Part shown: piece after piece, positions 25,264 to 34,553 of the stretch
Numbering within the stretch: the first letter of the stretch is position 1
Layout: each line of letters begins with the position of its first letter
Origin: Oscillospiraceae bacterium
Lineage (GTDB): Bacteria > Bacillota > Clostridia > Oscillospirales > Oscillospiraceae
Reading direction: 5' to 3'
DNA: 64,000 bases
NCBI GenBank assembly: GCA_017434755.1
Contig: JAFRER010000021.1
Span: 62,001-126,000, forward strand
Program-made: the position numbers and the translations under genes
Notes under the pieces: model-generated
The model's input: the letters and a program-made list of their open reading frames with translations, nothing else
Database searches by the model: none
What the model was told of the DNA's origin: nothing

Positions 25264-27274
25264 TTATCCTCTCGTTACGCTCCATGGCTCTCACGAGATC
25301 ATGCACGATCTGCACGGTGTCATAGTTGGGATACATGACATATGCCTGACCGCCGGTCTCATCATATATGGACAAGGAGAAGCAGAAATCCGATCCGCCA
25401 TATCCGGATACTTTATACTTGATGATCTCCCATGAAGGATTCGACTCGATCTGCTCTTTCACAATTCTGGATATCAGCTCATAGGGAACCGAGGTGTCGA
25501 AGCTGTCGGAAACGGCATCCAGCACATCATTGTAGTTATAGATTATATCCGTAGACAGGACCTGATCGATAACTGCACTGATAATGCTCATATGCCTGTC
25601 TCCGCGATTGGTTTCTCCGCCTATCGAATGTCTGTCTCGCGCTATTAGGAGAGCATCCTCTCCGTCCAGATGGACTTTCGGATAACCATCCCAGATCTCC
25701 ACATCCAGACCGCCGAGTGCATTGACAACATCTACAAACCCGCTGAAATTGATCCTGAAATAATAATCAACATCGCATTCATAGAGATTTGCCAGTGTGC
25801 CCATGCTGCATTCCGGTCCATAAAGGCCGGCATGCGTCAGTTTGTCACGCTGGTCTCCGGAAACGGTAGTAAGGACATAGTAGTCTCTCGGGGTGCTCAC
25901 AAGAAAGATCTGGTGCGTTTTATCATTTATGAATGCAAGGACGTTGACGTCGCTTCTGCTCTTTACATTAACCGGTCCGAAAGAATCTATGCCGGAAACG
26001 TATATGCAGAACGTATGGTCCTCATATCCCTGCTCGACAGGGGTCTCCTCTTCTTTTCTCAACGGGCTGTCGCCGATATCACCAAATTCATACGATGAAA
26101 CAGCAGCAGAAGAACTTTCGACTTCGTACTGCCCGACCAGGCGGACGAGTTCCGCGATCTCCGTATATTCAGAATCCTCCATCGAAGCGAGCATTTCGAT
26201 ATGATAGGTTTCCACCACGGCAGCCTGGACCTGATGCTTATACAGGGCCGAAATGAGCTTGATCACATTGTCGTATTCCGCAACATAGATCGTCAGATCA
26301 AGGTCTGCCGCAATATCCAGCAGCGCCTTGTTCGCATCGTCCCTGTCCTGCGTCTTTAAAACGCCGAAGGTATATCCGCCGAGATCTGCGATGGTGGTCG
26401 CCTTGTCGTCGGCATTCACATATACACCCACCTCAGCCAGTGTTACAGAAGAGGCCGTTACTTTCTGGGCCGTATCCCACGCTTTCTTCATTGCGAAGCT
26501 GCCGATCACAAGTCCCGCGAGCATGACGATCGTGAAGAACATTCCCACCGCAAAGCGTACGGGTTTTTTCGTGCTCCATGTGAGCGCAACGCAGATGAAA
26601 GCCAGGCCGGCCAGGATCAGTCCTGCTGCAATGATCAGATTCGAAGGCAGAACATTCAGCTTTATGATCATGAGCATGACAAAAGCGATCGCAGCAATCA
26701 GAATTGCGCAGATCAAGATTGCCGGAATAGACGGTATGCTCCCTTTTGAGCCTTTCTCCGCCTTTCTGTCGTCATTGTTTTTTTTGCCCTTAATGCTCTT
26801 CTCGTGACGGGATATATCTTTTTCCCCGCTATTGCCGGTATTGTTGCATTGTTGCCCGTCTGATGTAGCTTTATTATCTGCTGCAGTATCCGTTTTAGCC
26901 GACAGTGTTTTTTCTTTTTTCTTCACAGGCTCTTCAAGCTTTTTCTCAGATTCCTTTTCAGGCATTTCAAGCTTCTTCGAATTTTCCTCGTCCTGTTTTT
27001 CATCCGAAGCATTTTCGGCGGCTTTCGCTTTGTCACTGTCCTTCTCTTCAGGAGCATTGTCCTTTTTTGCGGATATCTCCTCGTTTTCACCTGCGGTCGT
27101 AGTACCTTCCGTTTTTTCCTCCGCAGGTGCTTCTGAATCATGAACAGGCAATGCATCCGGCTTTGCAGCCGGCGATTCAGCAGGATTCCTCTCAGCTATC
27201 CCGATGAGTTCCTGTTTATCCTTTTTTGCATGTTCAGCAGAATGTCTGCCTGTGGGTTTCTTCTTTCCAAACAT
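25244..27274 (-). CDS. LCP (LytR-CpsA-Psr) family glycopolymer ligase
   Basis: A 676-residue membrane protein. Residues 1-180 are a cytoplasmic Lys/Glu/Ala-rich low-complexity tail. Three transmembrane helices follow (about 183-204, 211-231, 240-260), then an accessory domain and an LCP domain (about 435-600) with DVNVLAFINDKTHQIFLVST, PRDYYV and THAGLYG. LCP proteins transfer undecaprenyl-pyrophosphate-linked glycans to peptidoglycan outside the membrane. The long charged cytoplasmic tail is unusual; the three-helix plus accessory layout resembles CpsA-type members. It has its own strong promoter and is followed by the DUF3810 gene. Likely client: a polymer built by the neighbouring clusters. 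Confidence 0.9.
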   Translation of the reverse strand: MFGKKKPTGRHSAEHAKKDKQELIGIAERNPAESPAAKPDALPVHDSEAPAEEKTEGTTTAGENEEISAKKDNAPEEKDSDKAKAAENASDEKQDEENSKKLEMPEKESEKKLEEPVKKKEKTLSAKTDTAADNKATSDGQQCNNTGNSGEKDISRHEKSIKGKKNNDDRKAEKGSKGSIPSIPAILICAILIAAIAFVMLMIIKLNVLPSNLIIAAGLILAGLAFICVALTWSTKKPVRFAVGMFFTIVMLAGLVIGSFAMKKAWDTAQKVTASSVTLAEVGVYVNADDKATTIADLGGYTFGVLKTQDRDDANKALLDIAADLDLTIYVAEYDNVIKLISALYKHQVQAAVVETYHIEMLASMEDSEYTEIAELVRLVGQYEVESSSAAVSSYEFGDIGDSPLRKEEETPVEQGYEDHTFCIYVSGIDSFGPVNVKSRSDVNVLAFINDKTHQIFLVSTPRDYYVLTTVSGDQRDKLTHAGLYGPECSMGTLANLYECDVDYYFRINFSGFVDVVNALGGLDVEIWDGYPKVHLDGEDALLIARDRHSIGGETNRGDRHMSIISAVIDQVLSTDIIYNYNDVLDAVSDSFDTSVPYELISRIVKEQIESNPSWEIIKYKVSGYGGSDFCFSLSIYDETGGQAYVMYPNYDTVQIVHDLVRAMERNERISDPNAG

Positions 27275-27308
27275 ATCGTTTCTCCAAAACGCTTTTTACA
27301 GGTATCGG

Positions 27309-27337
27309 ATTATACCCGCATTTGCCGGCCAAGTCAA
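27309..27337 (-). promoter_or_regulatory. Strong promoter of the LCP gene
   Basis: Minus-strand TTGACT (27332-27337), 17-base spacer, TATAAT (27309-27314), 35 bases before the LCP start, with GGAGAAA as ribosome binding site. It makes the ligase independent of the rml operon upstream. Confidence 0.75.
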
Positions 27338-27374
27338 ACAGAGAGGCGGATATAGCGCGCATTGTTTACAAAAT

Positions 27375-28268
27375 CTATGATTTTTCGAGATAAACCGCAA
27401 GGAATCGGGCTAAGGCGTCCTGCCATGTAGGCAAAAGCGCAAATCCTGACACCATGAGTTTCGATTTGTCGAGACGGCTGTTGAAAGGCCGTCTTGCCTT
27501 GCTCAGGCCGTATTCTGCGGTAGTGACCGGAATAACCTTCGTGTTCAGCCCGGCAAGTCTGTATATCTCGCATGCAAAATCATACCAGGAGATGAAACCG
27601 CCCTCATTTGTAGCGTGATAACAACCGTATTTGTCCGTGACTATCATATCCGCTAAAAGCACGGCCAGATCCGGCGTATAGGTGGGAGTTCCGATCTGAT
27701 CGTTCACCACTCTGACGGTATCGTGCGTTTTGGCAGCATTCAGCATGGTCTTCACGAAGTTTTTCCCGTTGAGTCCGAAGACCCAGGCTATGCGCACAAC
27801 AAAAAACTTCTCCAGGGTCTCCGCAACGGCGAGCTCTCCGCCGAGCTTGCTCTCTCCGTATACATTCAGTGGGCTGAAGTCTCTGCAGTCCGGGTCCCAG
27901 GGCAGATCTCCCATACCGGAAAAAACATAGTCCGTGGAGATATAGAGCATTTTGCAGCCGAGTTTTTTGCAGATCTTTGCAATATTACCGGTTCCTTTGG
28001 AATTGACTGCAAAGACCTTCTCCCTGTTCTCCGCATCTTCCGCAGCATCAACAGCGGTCCATGCGGCGCAGTGGATCACGGCGTCCGGCGATATTCCTCT
28101 GAGCACCGCACTGACCGAGTCTGCGTCCGTTATATCCATGTCCGCCGATCCAAGTCCGAACACTTCGTGTCCACGTTTCTTCAGTTCTGTGACCACATCG
28201 GACCCTAGCTGACCCGTAGCTCCGGTAACTGCTATCCTCATCTTATCTGCTGCCGTACATTCTTTCAT
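27375..28268 (-). CDS. rmlD: dTDP-4-dehydrorhamnose reductase
   Basis: Final step of dTDP-L-rhamnose synthesis: NAD(P)H reduction of dTDP-4-keto-L-rhamnose. The 297-residue SDR protein shows the Rossmann GATGQLGSDV at about residue 15, YISTDYVFSG, and the catalytic YGESKLGGE. AVIHCAAWTAVDAAE is characteristic of RmlD. An ATG at 28241 (MRIAVTGATG) would remove a 9-residue N-terminal extension and is a credible alternative start. It overlaps rmlB and is the last gene of the rmlACBD set. Confidence 0.95.
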   Translation of the reverse strand: MKECTAADKMRIAVTGATGQLGSDVVTELKKRGHEVFGLGSADMDITDADSVSAVLRGISPDAVIHCAAWTAVDAAEDAENREKVFAVNSKGTGNIAKICKKLGCKMLYISTDYVFSGMGDLPWDPDCRDFSPLNVYGESKLGGELAVAETLEKFFVVRIAWVFGLNGKNFVKTMLNAAKTHDTVRVVNDQIGTPTYTPDLAVLLADMIVTDKYGCYHATNEGGFISWYDFACEIYRLAGLNTKVIPVTTAEYGLSKARRPFNSRLDKSKLMVSGFALLPTWQDALARFLAVYLEKS

Positions 28269-29262
28269 AATAGTTCCTGTATTCTCCGCTGATGATGTTC
28301 TCCCACCAGTCCGTGTTCTTCAGATACCAATCGATCGTCAGGTCTATGCCGTCCGCGAATCTCGTTTCCGGGAGCCAGCCGAGTTCATTATGGATCTTTG
28401 TCGGGTCGATGGCGTAACGCAGGTCATGTCCTTTCCTGTCAGTCACGAAACGGATCAGTGATTCGGGCTTGTTGAGCTTTTTGCAGATAAGCTTCACAAT
28501 GTCGATGTTCTTCATCTCATTGTGTCCGCCGATGTTGTACACTTCCCCGACAGTGCCGTTATGTATGATAAGATCGATCGCCTTGCAGTGATCCTCCACA
28601 TAGAGCCAGTCGCGCACGTTTTCCCCTTTGCCGTAGACCGGCAGCGGTCTGTCGTTGAGGGCATTGGCTATCATCAGCGGGATAAGCTTCTCGGGAAAAT
28701 GGTACGGCCCGTAATTGTTGGAGCAGCGGCTTATGGTGGTCGGCAGATCATAGGTGCGGTTATAGGCCATGACCAGAAGATCCGCCGAAGCCTTGGAAGC
28801 GCTGTAAGGGCTGGAGGTATGGATCGGTGTCTGCTCTGTAAAGAACAGATCCGGTCTGTCAAGGGGCAGGTCGCCGTAGACTTCATCGGTGGACACCTGG
28901 TGATACCTCTTTATACCGTATTCACGGCAGGCATCCATCATCACCTGCGTGCCGAGGATATTGGTGCGAAGGAAGATCTCGGGACCTTCGATCGACCGGT
29001 CCACATGGCTCTCTGCTGCGAAGTTCACCACGATGTCCGGCTTCTCCTTCGCAAATATCTCATAGATGCCCTCACGGTCACAGATATTTGTTTTGTAGAA
29101 AGCAAAATTCGGATTCTTCAGTGCGCTTTCAAGCGTTGAGAGGTTCCCCGCATATGTGAGGCAGTCTACACAGATTACCCTGTAATCAGGATACTTTTTG
29201 AGCATGTAGTAGACGAAGTTCGAGCCTATGAAGCCGGCTCCTCCGGTTACCAGAACGGTCAT
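28243..29262 (-). CDS. rmlB: dTDP-glucose 4,6-dehydratase
   Basis: Converts dTDP-glucose to dTDP-4-keto-6-deoxyglucose with bound NAD. The 339-residue protein starts MTVLVTGGAGFIGSNF; STDEVYGDLP and the YSASKASADLLV active-site block are typical. I set the start at 29262, six bases after AGGAGG; a longer frame to 29355 would run through the end of rmlC. Its product feeds both RmlC/D (rhamnose) and the FdtA-type branch in cluster I. Confidence 0.96.
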   Translation of the reverse strand: MTVLVTGGAGFIGSNFVYYMLKKYPDYRVICVDCLTYAGNLSTLESALKNPNFAFYKTNICDREGIYEIFAKEKPDIVVNFAAESHVDRSIEGPEIFLRTNILGTQVMMDACREYGIKRYHQVSTDEVYGDLPLDRPDLFFTEQTPIHTSSPYSASKASADLLVMAYNRTYDLPTTISRCSNNYGPYHFPEKLIPLMIANALNDRPLPVYGKGENVRDWLYVEDHCKAIDLIIHNGTVGEVYNIGGHNEMKNIDIVKLICKKLNKPESLIRFVTDRKGHDLRYAIDPTKIHNELGWLPETRFADGIDLTIDWYLKNTDWWENIISGEYRNYYERMYGSR

Positions 29263-29825
29263 TGATTGCCTCCTGTGAAAAATGGTTTTGATTCCGCCAG
29301 AGCAGGAAGGCGGAGGTCTTTTTCGCTTAATGTCATTTCTCCGGCATACGGCCACTCTATGGCGATGTCAGGGTCGTTCCATATGATCCCGCCCTCATCC
29401 TCCGGATGGTAGAGTTCATCGCATTTATATGCAAATTCCGCATAATCGGACAGAACCAGAAATCCATGGGCAAAACCGCGCGGGATCATGAACTGGCGGT
29501 GGTTTTCGCCGCTGAGGATTACGCCGGCCCATTTCCCGTAGGTGCCGCTCCCCTGTCTGAGATCAACGGCAACATCGAATACCTCTCCGCTCAGCACACG
29601 GACCAGCTTCGCCTGTGGATGCTCTTTCTGAAAATGGAGCCCTCTAAGCACGCCGCGTCTGCTGCTCGACTGGTTGTCCTGCACAAAACAGTAGTCCAGT
29701 CCTGCCTCCCGGAAATCCGACTCCTTATAGGTCTCCATGAAGTAGCCGCGCGCATCACCGTAAGTTTTGACATCGATGATGTATACGCCTTTGATGTCGG
29801 TTTCATGAAAAGTGAAATTACCCAT
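29259..29825 (-). CDS. rmlC: dTDP-4-dehydrorhamnose 3,5-epimerase
   Basis: A 188-residue cupin epimerase. GVLRGLHFQKEHPQAKLVRV contains the catalytic His, VFDVAVDLRQGS and FMIPRGFAHGFLVLSD follow, and the length is standard. It inverts C3 and C5 of dTDP-4-keto-6-deoxyglucose. Its start shares a base with the rmlA stop and its end overlaps rmlB, a tight operon. Confidence 0.96.
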   Translation of the reverse strand: MGNFTFHETDIKGVYIIDVKTYGDARGYFMETYKESDFREAGLDYCFVQDNQSSSRRGVLRGLHFQKEHPQAKLVRVLSGEVFDVAVDLRQGSGTYGKWAGVILSGENHRQFMIPRGFAHGFLVLSDYAEFAYKCDELYHPEDEGGIIWNDPDIAIEWPYAGEMTLSEKDLRLPALAESKPFFTGGNQ

Positions 29826-30709
29826 CAGTACAGTATCTTCCCTTCTGCCACAGACCTGAGATGCGCTCCGTAGGGTGACTTCCCGTAGTTTTCCGCCGCC
29901 GCCAGAAGCATTTCCCTGTCTATCCAGCCAAACTTATAGGCGATCTCTTCCGGTGCCGAAATAACCACGCCCTGCCTTTTCTGCACCATTCTGACGAATT
30001 CGGAGGCCTCGATGAGGGTGTCCATCGTACCCGTATCGAGCCAGGCAAATCCCCTGCCGAGGATCTGCACATCAAGAATCCCCTCTTCCAGATACATCTC
30101 ATTTAGAGTAGTTATCTCCAATTCGCCTCTTGCCGAAGGCCTGATCAGATCTGCTTTGTCAGATACTCCCGCCGGATAGAAATACAATCCCGTAACGGCG
30201 TAGTTCGATTTCGGCTTTGCCGGTTTTTCCTCTATGGAGATCGCTTTGCCGTCTTCGTCAAACTCCACCACTCCGAACCTCTCGGGGTCGGGAACATAGT
30301 AACCGAAGACCGTTGCCCTGCCGTTTACAGCATCAGCCGCTGCTTTCTTCAGGATCTTGCTGAAACCGTTCCCGTAAAAAATGTTGTCTCCGAGGATCAT
30401 GGCGCCCGATTCTCCGGAGAGAAACTCCCTGCCGAGGATGAATGCCTGTGCAAGACCGTCCGGAGAAGGCTGGACCACATAGGACAGCTTAAGGCCGAAC
30501 TGACTGCCATCTCCAAGAAGACGTTCGAAATTCGGAAGGTCCGTCGGCGTGGAGATGATGAGAATCTCCCTGATACCGGCAAGCATCAGGGTCGACAGCG
30601 GATAGAACACCATCGGCTTGTCATAGACCGGTAAAAGCTGCTTGGATGTTACTTTTGTAAGCGGGTAGAGTCTGGTCCCGGAGCCTCCCGCGAGAATAAT
30701 ACCTTTCAT
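29825..30709 (-). CDS. rmlA: Glucose-1-phosphate thymidylyltransferase
   Basis: First step of the pathway: dTTP + glucose-1-phosphate to dTDP-glucose. The 294-residue protein begins [18 protein letters not shown] and has [16 protein letters not shown] and [10 protein letters not shown]-like [13 protein letters not shown]. The start at 30709 is chosen for its match to the family; GGAG lies nine bases upstream. It follows a rhamnosyltransferase-like gene, so rhamnose donor and users are co-expressed. Confidence 0.96.
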   Translation of the reverse strand: MKGIILAGGSGTRLYPLTKVTSKQLLPVYDKPMVFYPLSTLMLAGIREILIISTPTDLPNFERLLGDGSQFGLKLSYVVQPSPDGLAQAFILGREFLSGESGAMILGDNIFYGNGFSKILKKAAADAVNGRATVFGYYVPDPERFGVVEFDEDGKAISIEEKPAKPKSNYAVTGLYFYPAGVSDKADLIRPSARGELEITTLNEMYLEEGILDVQILGRGFAWLDTGTMDTLIEASEFVRMVQKRQGVVISAPEEIAYKFGWIDREMLLAAAENYGKSPYGAHLRSVAEGKILY

Positions 30710-30725
30710 ATATCCGAACTCCCTG

Positions 30726-31553
30726 TTATTCATTATTTCTGACGGAAAGGATGGCAAACGGCTTCAGCGATCCGTAGATGAATGTGAGGTGCACAGCCCT
30801 TTTCAGCAGCAAATATCTGCATTTGGTATTCTTTTTCCCGTAAAACGCGCGCATATCTTTTGAGAATATTGCAAATCTTTTCATTGCGGCTTCCTTAGGC
30901 GGTTTCTCCATACCGGAAAAACTCTGTTCGCAATATACCGGGACTGCGGCGATCTTTCTGCCGCGTTTTTTCATTTCTGCCAGGAACGACATGTCCACAC
31001 AGTCAAGGAACAGTTTTTCATCGTATCTGTAATTGCGGAAAACATCAAGCCGAACAGTCATTCCGGAATTGAATGCAAGCAGGTTTTTCTCCGGCTCCGC
31101 TGCGCATTCCTCAAATGAATTGAAATGCGTCCTGCCTTTTTCTCTCCAGGGCGAGAGCATCCTGCCGTCTTGTACAAGGACTGGCAGAATAATATCCGCA
31201 TTGCTGTTCTCCGCTGCAGACTTCATTTCGGAGATGAAGCTTCTTTTCAGGCAGGTGTCGTCATCAAGTATGCACAGTATTCCTTCGGCTCTATCCGCTT
31301 CAAGAAGATCCAGCGCACTATTGTAAGCCACTGGAAGCCCGCGGTTCCCATTGCCCCCCAGATAGACCCAGCCGTTCTCTTCACATTGCCTCCGGATCCC
31401 GAAGTCAGAATCGCTGTTGTCGTATATCAGCACACGAAAATCATGGTCCGCCTGAGTCAGCAGGCTCCTGCAGGCCGCGCTTTCACTGCACGTCTTGTTT
31501 CTTATGACTACAAATGCGTAAAGCCTGAGTTCTGACATTTTTCCGTCACTCAT
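30726..31553 (-). CDS. GT2 family glycosyltransferase (rhamnosyltransferase-like)
   Basis: A 275-residue GT2 of the short rhamnosyltransferase type: [41 protein letters not shown], the metal site CILDDDTCL, and a late [19 protein letters not shown]. The DNS (not DDGS) motif and the FxDxVDxxF block are shared with bacterial rhamnosyltransferases. The start is uncertain: ATG 31553 overlaps the upstream stop (ATGAGTGA) and ATG 31538 is also possible. Placement next to rmlA supports rhamnose as donor. Confidence 0.82.
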   Translation of the reverse strand: MSDGKMSELRLYAFVVIRNKTCSESAACRSLLTQADHDFRVLIYDNSDSDFGIRRQCEENGWVYLGGNGNRGLPVAYNSALDLLEADRAEGILCILDDDTCLKRSFISEMKSAAENSNADIILPVLVQDGRMLSPWREKGRTHFNSFEECAAEPEKNLLAFNSGMTVRLDVFRNYRYDEKLFLDCVDMSFLAEMKKRGRKIAAVPVYCEQSFSGMEKPPKEAAMKRFAIFSKDMRAFYGKKNTKCRYLLLKRAVHLTFIYGSLKPFAILSVRNNE

Positions 31554-32367
31554 GTGCAAGTTCTCTGAGTATTCTTTCATTCATGACCTTGCGCTCCTTA
31601 TCCACGAACCAGCCGTATTTATTGAAATACCTGCATGCGGAAATGACGTGCGCCTTCAGCATTTCCCGGTCAGAATACGATGCTCGGGTCTGCTTATGCA
31701 CGATGGTGACTTCGGGATAATACAGCGTCTTTCCGACTCTGTGCAGACGGCGGATCAGATCGAAGTCCTCGCAGTACATGAAGAACCTCTCGTCAAAACT
31801 CAGATCATGGTCCTTCAGAGCCTTTGTACGTATAAACATGAAACACCCCGAAAGGCACGGGGGATCGATGATCCGGTCATATCCGAAGGATGCGAGGACA
31901 TAGCGATCGTTGTTCTTTTTTATGATCCCCCTATTCGGGAAAAAACGGCGGAAGATAAGGTCGGCGGGCGTCGGAAGAAGCTTGCACAGATGCTGCACGG
32001 TCCCGGCCTCGTCAACGATCTTCGGAAGGATATATACGATATTCGGATCCGAGTCCGCAAACGCTGCAAGGCTGTCAATGACAGCCGGATCGAAGCGCAG
32101 GTCGGGATTCATTGCGATATGGTAATCCGAACCCGCTTCCAGAGCTTTTTTTATTCCTATGTTGTTCGCTTTCCCGTATCCGAGATTCTCCCCGTTGAAG
32201 ATATACTCCACGTGAGGCCGTTTTTTTAGAGGATCAAGCGAGCTGTCGTATTCTGGAGAATTGTCCAGCAGGTAAAGCTTTCTCTCCTTGCTCGGCGCGA
32301 AGCTTTTCACAACGGTATCTACTTCATAAAAAGGCGTTTTATACAAAACGACCGATGCCGTGATCAC
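31546..32367 (-). CDS. GT2 family glycosyltransferase (rhamnosyltransferase-like)
   Basis: A 273-residue GT2 with ITASVVLYKTPFYEVDTVVK, LLDNSPEYDSS, GENLGYGKANNIGI, AMNPDLRFDP as the metal site and FFMYCEDFDLIRRLHRVGKT. The NPD and EDxDL motifs are those of WbbL/RgpB-like rhamnosyltransferases. It overlaps the next gene by several bases and lies between the acyltransferase genes and rmlA, so it probably builds the rhamnose part of the cluster II polymer. Confidence 0.88.
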   Translation of the reverse strand: MITASVVLYKTPFYEVDTVVKSFAPSKERKLYLLDNSPEYDSSLDPLKKRPHVEYIFNGENLGYGKANNIGIKKALEAGSDYHIAMNPDLRFDPAVIDSLAAFADSDPNIVYILPKIVDEAGTVQHLCKLLPTPADLIFRRFFPNRGIIKKNNDRYVLASFGYDRIIDPPCLSGCFMFIRTKALKDHDLSFDERFFMYCEDFDLIRRLHRVGKTLYYPEVTIVHKQTRASYSDREMLKAHVISACRYFNKYGWFVDKERKVMNERILRELAHE

Positions 32368-32380
32368 TTTTGATCTCCTC

Positions 32381-33430
32381 TCAGCCGAGTTTCTTTTTCA
32401 GTGCTTTGGTTATCGGTTTCTCCAGCAGATAGAACGAGACGATACCGATGGCTATGTTGATCAGCACTACAATGAGTTCGGTCCATCTTGAGTCAAAGTT
32501 TATTCCGAGATGCACAAGGTTGTTCGCGCTCGACAGCAGAACATTGAACTCCATGTGCCAGATATATATGCCGAAAGAGATCTGACCGAGGAATCCGAAG
32601 AGTTTGCAGTCAAGCAGTTTCTGTACGGGTCCTGATTCAAACAGCACAACTATCGCGGGATAATAGATGAATATCAGCATGTAGAGCACGCCGTATTCCA
32701 TTATGTCGTATTTGAAGACCATGAGCAGCGTAAAGCACACCACTGTGAAAAGGCTGATAAGGGTCCCCGCTGTTTTAGGCCTGTGCTCTGCCAGCACGGA
32801 AGCGATCAGCACTCCCAGAAAGAATGACATATATCCGCAGGCAGCGGCAAAACCGACAAAAGGCATATAGTACCATTCCCCGATGCCGCTGATCGAAGCG
32901 CCGAAAACGACCATGAAAAAGCAGGAATATCTCCAGTTTATCTTCAGCCGTTGGCTTGATCTGATCGCGATAAAGAATACGGCATAGCAGAGAAGAAGCA
33001 CACTCAGATACCAGAGGTGGGAATTAACGAACATCTCATAGAATGGCCCACCCGCATTCATACCGACCGCAGTCACGATTATCTTCCAGACCGAGAAGTC
33101 AGCCCCGCGCCTTGTTATATATGTCATGATGCCGTATAAAACGGTACTTATAGCAGCCAGCGGAACGAGTCTTATTACCCTTGAGGAATAATACCTGTTG
33201 AAGCTTTGGCCATCAAGGATCCTTTTTATGCTGTTATAGGCAAAATAACCCGATACGATGAAGAACAGCTCGTTTACGATGCCCATGTACACTTTTCCGT
33301 AGGCAAAGCTCATTCTCGGGAAATGTAAGCCTAACTGCGCTTCATAGTGCGTCAGCACAAAGATTATAGCGCATATGAATTTGAGAAGATCCAGCGCGTA
33401 ATCGCGTTTTTTGTTTTCCATGTTGATCAT
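32381..33430 (-). CDS. Acyltransferase-3 (OafA-like) membrane protein, paralogue 1
   Basis: A 349-residue integral membrane protein of the AT3 family with about ten hydrophobic helices. ALDLLKFICAIIFVLTHYEA carries the conserved His of the first helix; FVNSHLWYLSVLLLCYAVFF is the family's central block. AT3 proteins move acyl groups, usually acetyl from acetyl-CoA, to sugars at the outer membrane face. It is the third of three tandem paralogues and directly precedes the rhamnosyltransferase genes. The start could be ATG 33421. Confidence 0.92.
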   Translation of the reverse strand: MINMENKKRDYALDLLKFICAIIFVLTHYEAQLGLHFPRMSFAYGKVYMGIVNELFFIVSGYFAYNSIKRILDGQSFNRYYSSRVIRLVPLAAISTVLYGIMTYITRRGADFSVWKIIVTAVGMNAGGPFYEMFVNSHLWYLSVLLLCYAVFFIAIRSSQRLKINWRYSCFFMVVFGASISGIGEWYYMPFVGFAAACGYMSFFLGVLIASVLAEHRPKTAGTLISLFTVVCFTLLMVFKYDIMEYGVLYMLIFIYYPAIVVLFESGPVQKLLDCKLFGFLGQISFGIYIWHMEFNVLLSSANNLVHLGINFDSRWTELIVVLINIAIGIVSFYLLEKPITKALKKKLG

Positions 33431-33443
33431 ATACCTGTTCTTT

Positions 33444-34514
33444 TCATGTTTCCGAGGCCCCGGCAGTCCCGGCCGGTACGCGGGCAGTTTTCTTTTTTAT
33501 GAATCTGTTCAGCGGTCTTTCCAGAATATAGTACGAAGCGAACCCTATCACTATATTGATCAGAACCATAATCACTTCCGTCCACCTGGATTCAAAATTG
33601 ATCCCAAGATGGAGAAGACTGTTTGCTATATCCGCCAGCATGTTGAATTCAAAATGCCATACATAAATATCAAATGCTATCTCTCCGAGTATACGGAAAC
33701 ATTTTCTGTTGAGCAGGCAGTGAATGAGAGGCATCTCGATCAAAACAATAAGGGCCGGGAAATAAATGAAAATCATCATATAATTCATCCCGTAATCCAT
33801 AATCTCGTACCGGAACGCTATCAGTGCCGTCAGAACTGCAATCACGGAACCGCTTATAATGCCGGCCAGTTTTCCCGGTTTCTGCCGACTCAATGCTGAT
33901 GACAGCAGCACCCCTGTGAAAAACGCCATGTATCCGCGGCAAGCTTCGTGTCTCAGGAACGGAACAGTATCAAACCTGGCATAAGCCGATGCCCCTACAA
34001 CTATCATGAAGAAACAGGCGTATCTCCAGTTTATCTTCAGCCGCTGACTGAGACGGATGCCAATAAAAAAGAAGGCATAGCATATTAAGAGAACACTCGT
34101 ATACCAGAGATGAGAGTTGACGAACAGTTCGCGGAACGCCCCCCCGGCGTTAGCCCCGAGAGATGTGATGATCACCTGCCATACCGAAAAATCATTCTCG
34201 GGCCAGGCCCAACGGGCAAGAGCAGCATAAAAGACCGTGCTGATTGCACCAAGCGGGACAAGGCGAAGCACTTTTGATGAAAAGTATTTGTCAAAGCTAA
34301 GCCCGTTCTCGATCTTCTCTATGGCGTGAAAGGAAAGATAGCCTGAAAGCAAAAAGAACATCTCATTGACGAGCCCGACATAGAAAGTTCCACCGTTGAA
34401 GCGGATCCCGCTGAACTCAAGATGGAACATTCCCTCATAGTGGGTAAGGGTTATGAGTATGGCACATATGAATCTGAGCAGGTCAAGAGCATAATCGCGA
34501 TTTCTGTTTTCCAT
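33444..34514 (-). CDS. Acyltransferase-3 (OafA-like) membrane protein, paralogue 2
   Basis: A 356-residue AT3 protein: YALDLLRFICAILITLTHYE, FVNSHLWYTSVLLICYAFFF and YVWHFEFNMLADIANSLLHL match its neighbours. It is closest to the copy at 32381-33430 (for example KINWRYACFFMIVVGAS). The extra Pro/Ala-rich C-terminal tail is not seen in the others. Likely to acetylate a distinct position of the cluster II polymer, by inference from the retention of three copies. Confidence 0.92.
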   Translation of the reverse strand: MENRNRDYALDLLRFICAILITLTHYEGMFHLEFSGIRFNGGTFYVGLVNEMFFLLSGYLSFHAIEKIENGLSFDKYFSSKVLRLVPLGAISTVFYAALARWAWPENDFSVWQVIITSLGANAGGAFRELFVNSHLWYTSVLLICYAFFFIGIRLSQRLKINWRYACFFMIVVGASAYARFDTVPFLRHEACRGYMAFFTGVLLSSALSRQKPGKLAGIISGSVIAVLTALIAFRYEIMDYGMNYMMIFIYFPALIVLIEMPLIHCLLNRKCFRILGEIAFDIYVWHFEFNMLADIANSLLHLGINFESRWTEVIMVLINIVIGFASYYILERPLNRFIKKKTARVPAGTAGASET

Positions 34515-34553
34515 AGGATTGTGTCCTGAAATGAATAATTATTATCGGCGTTT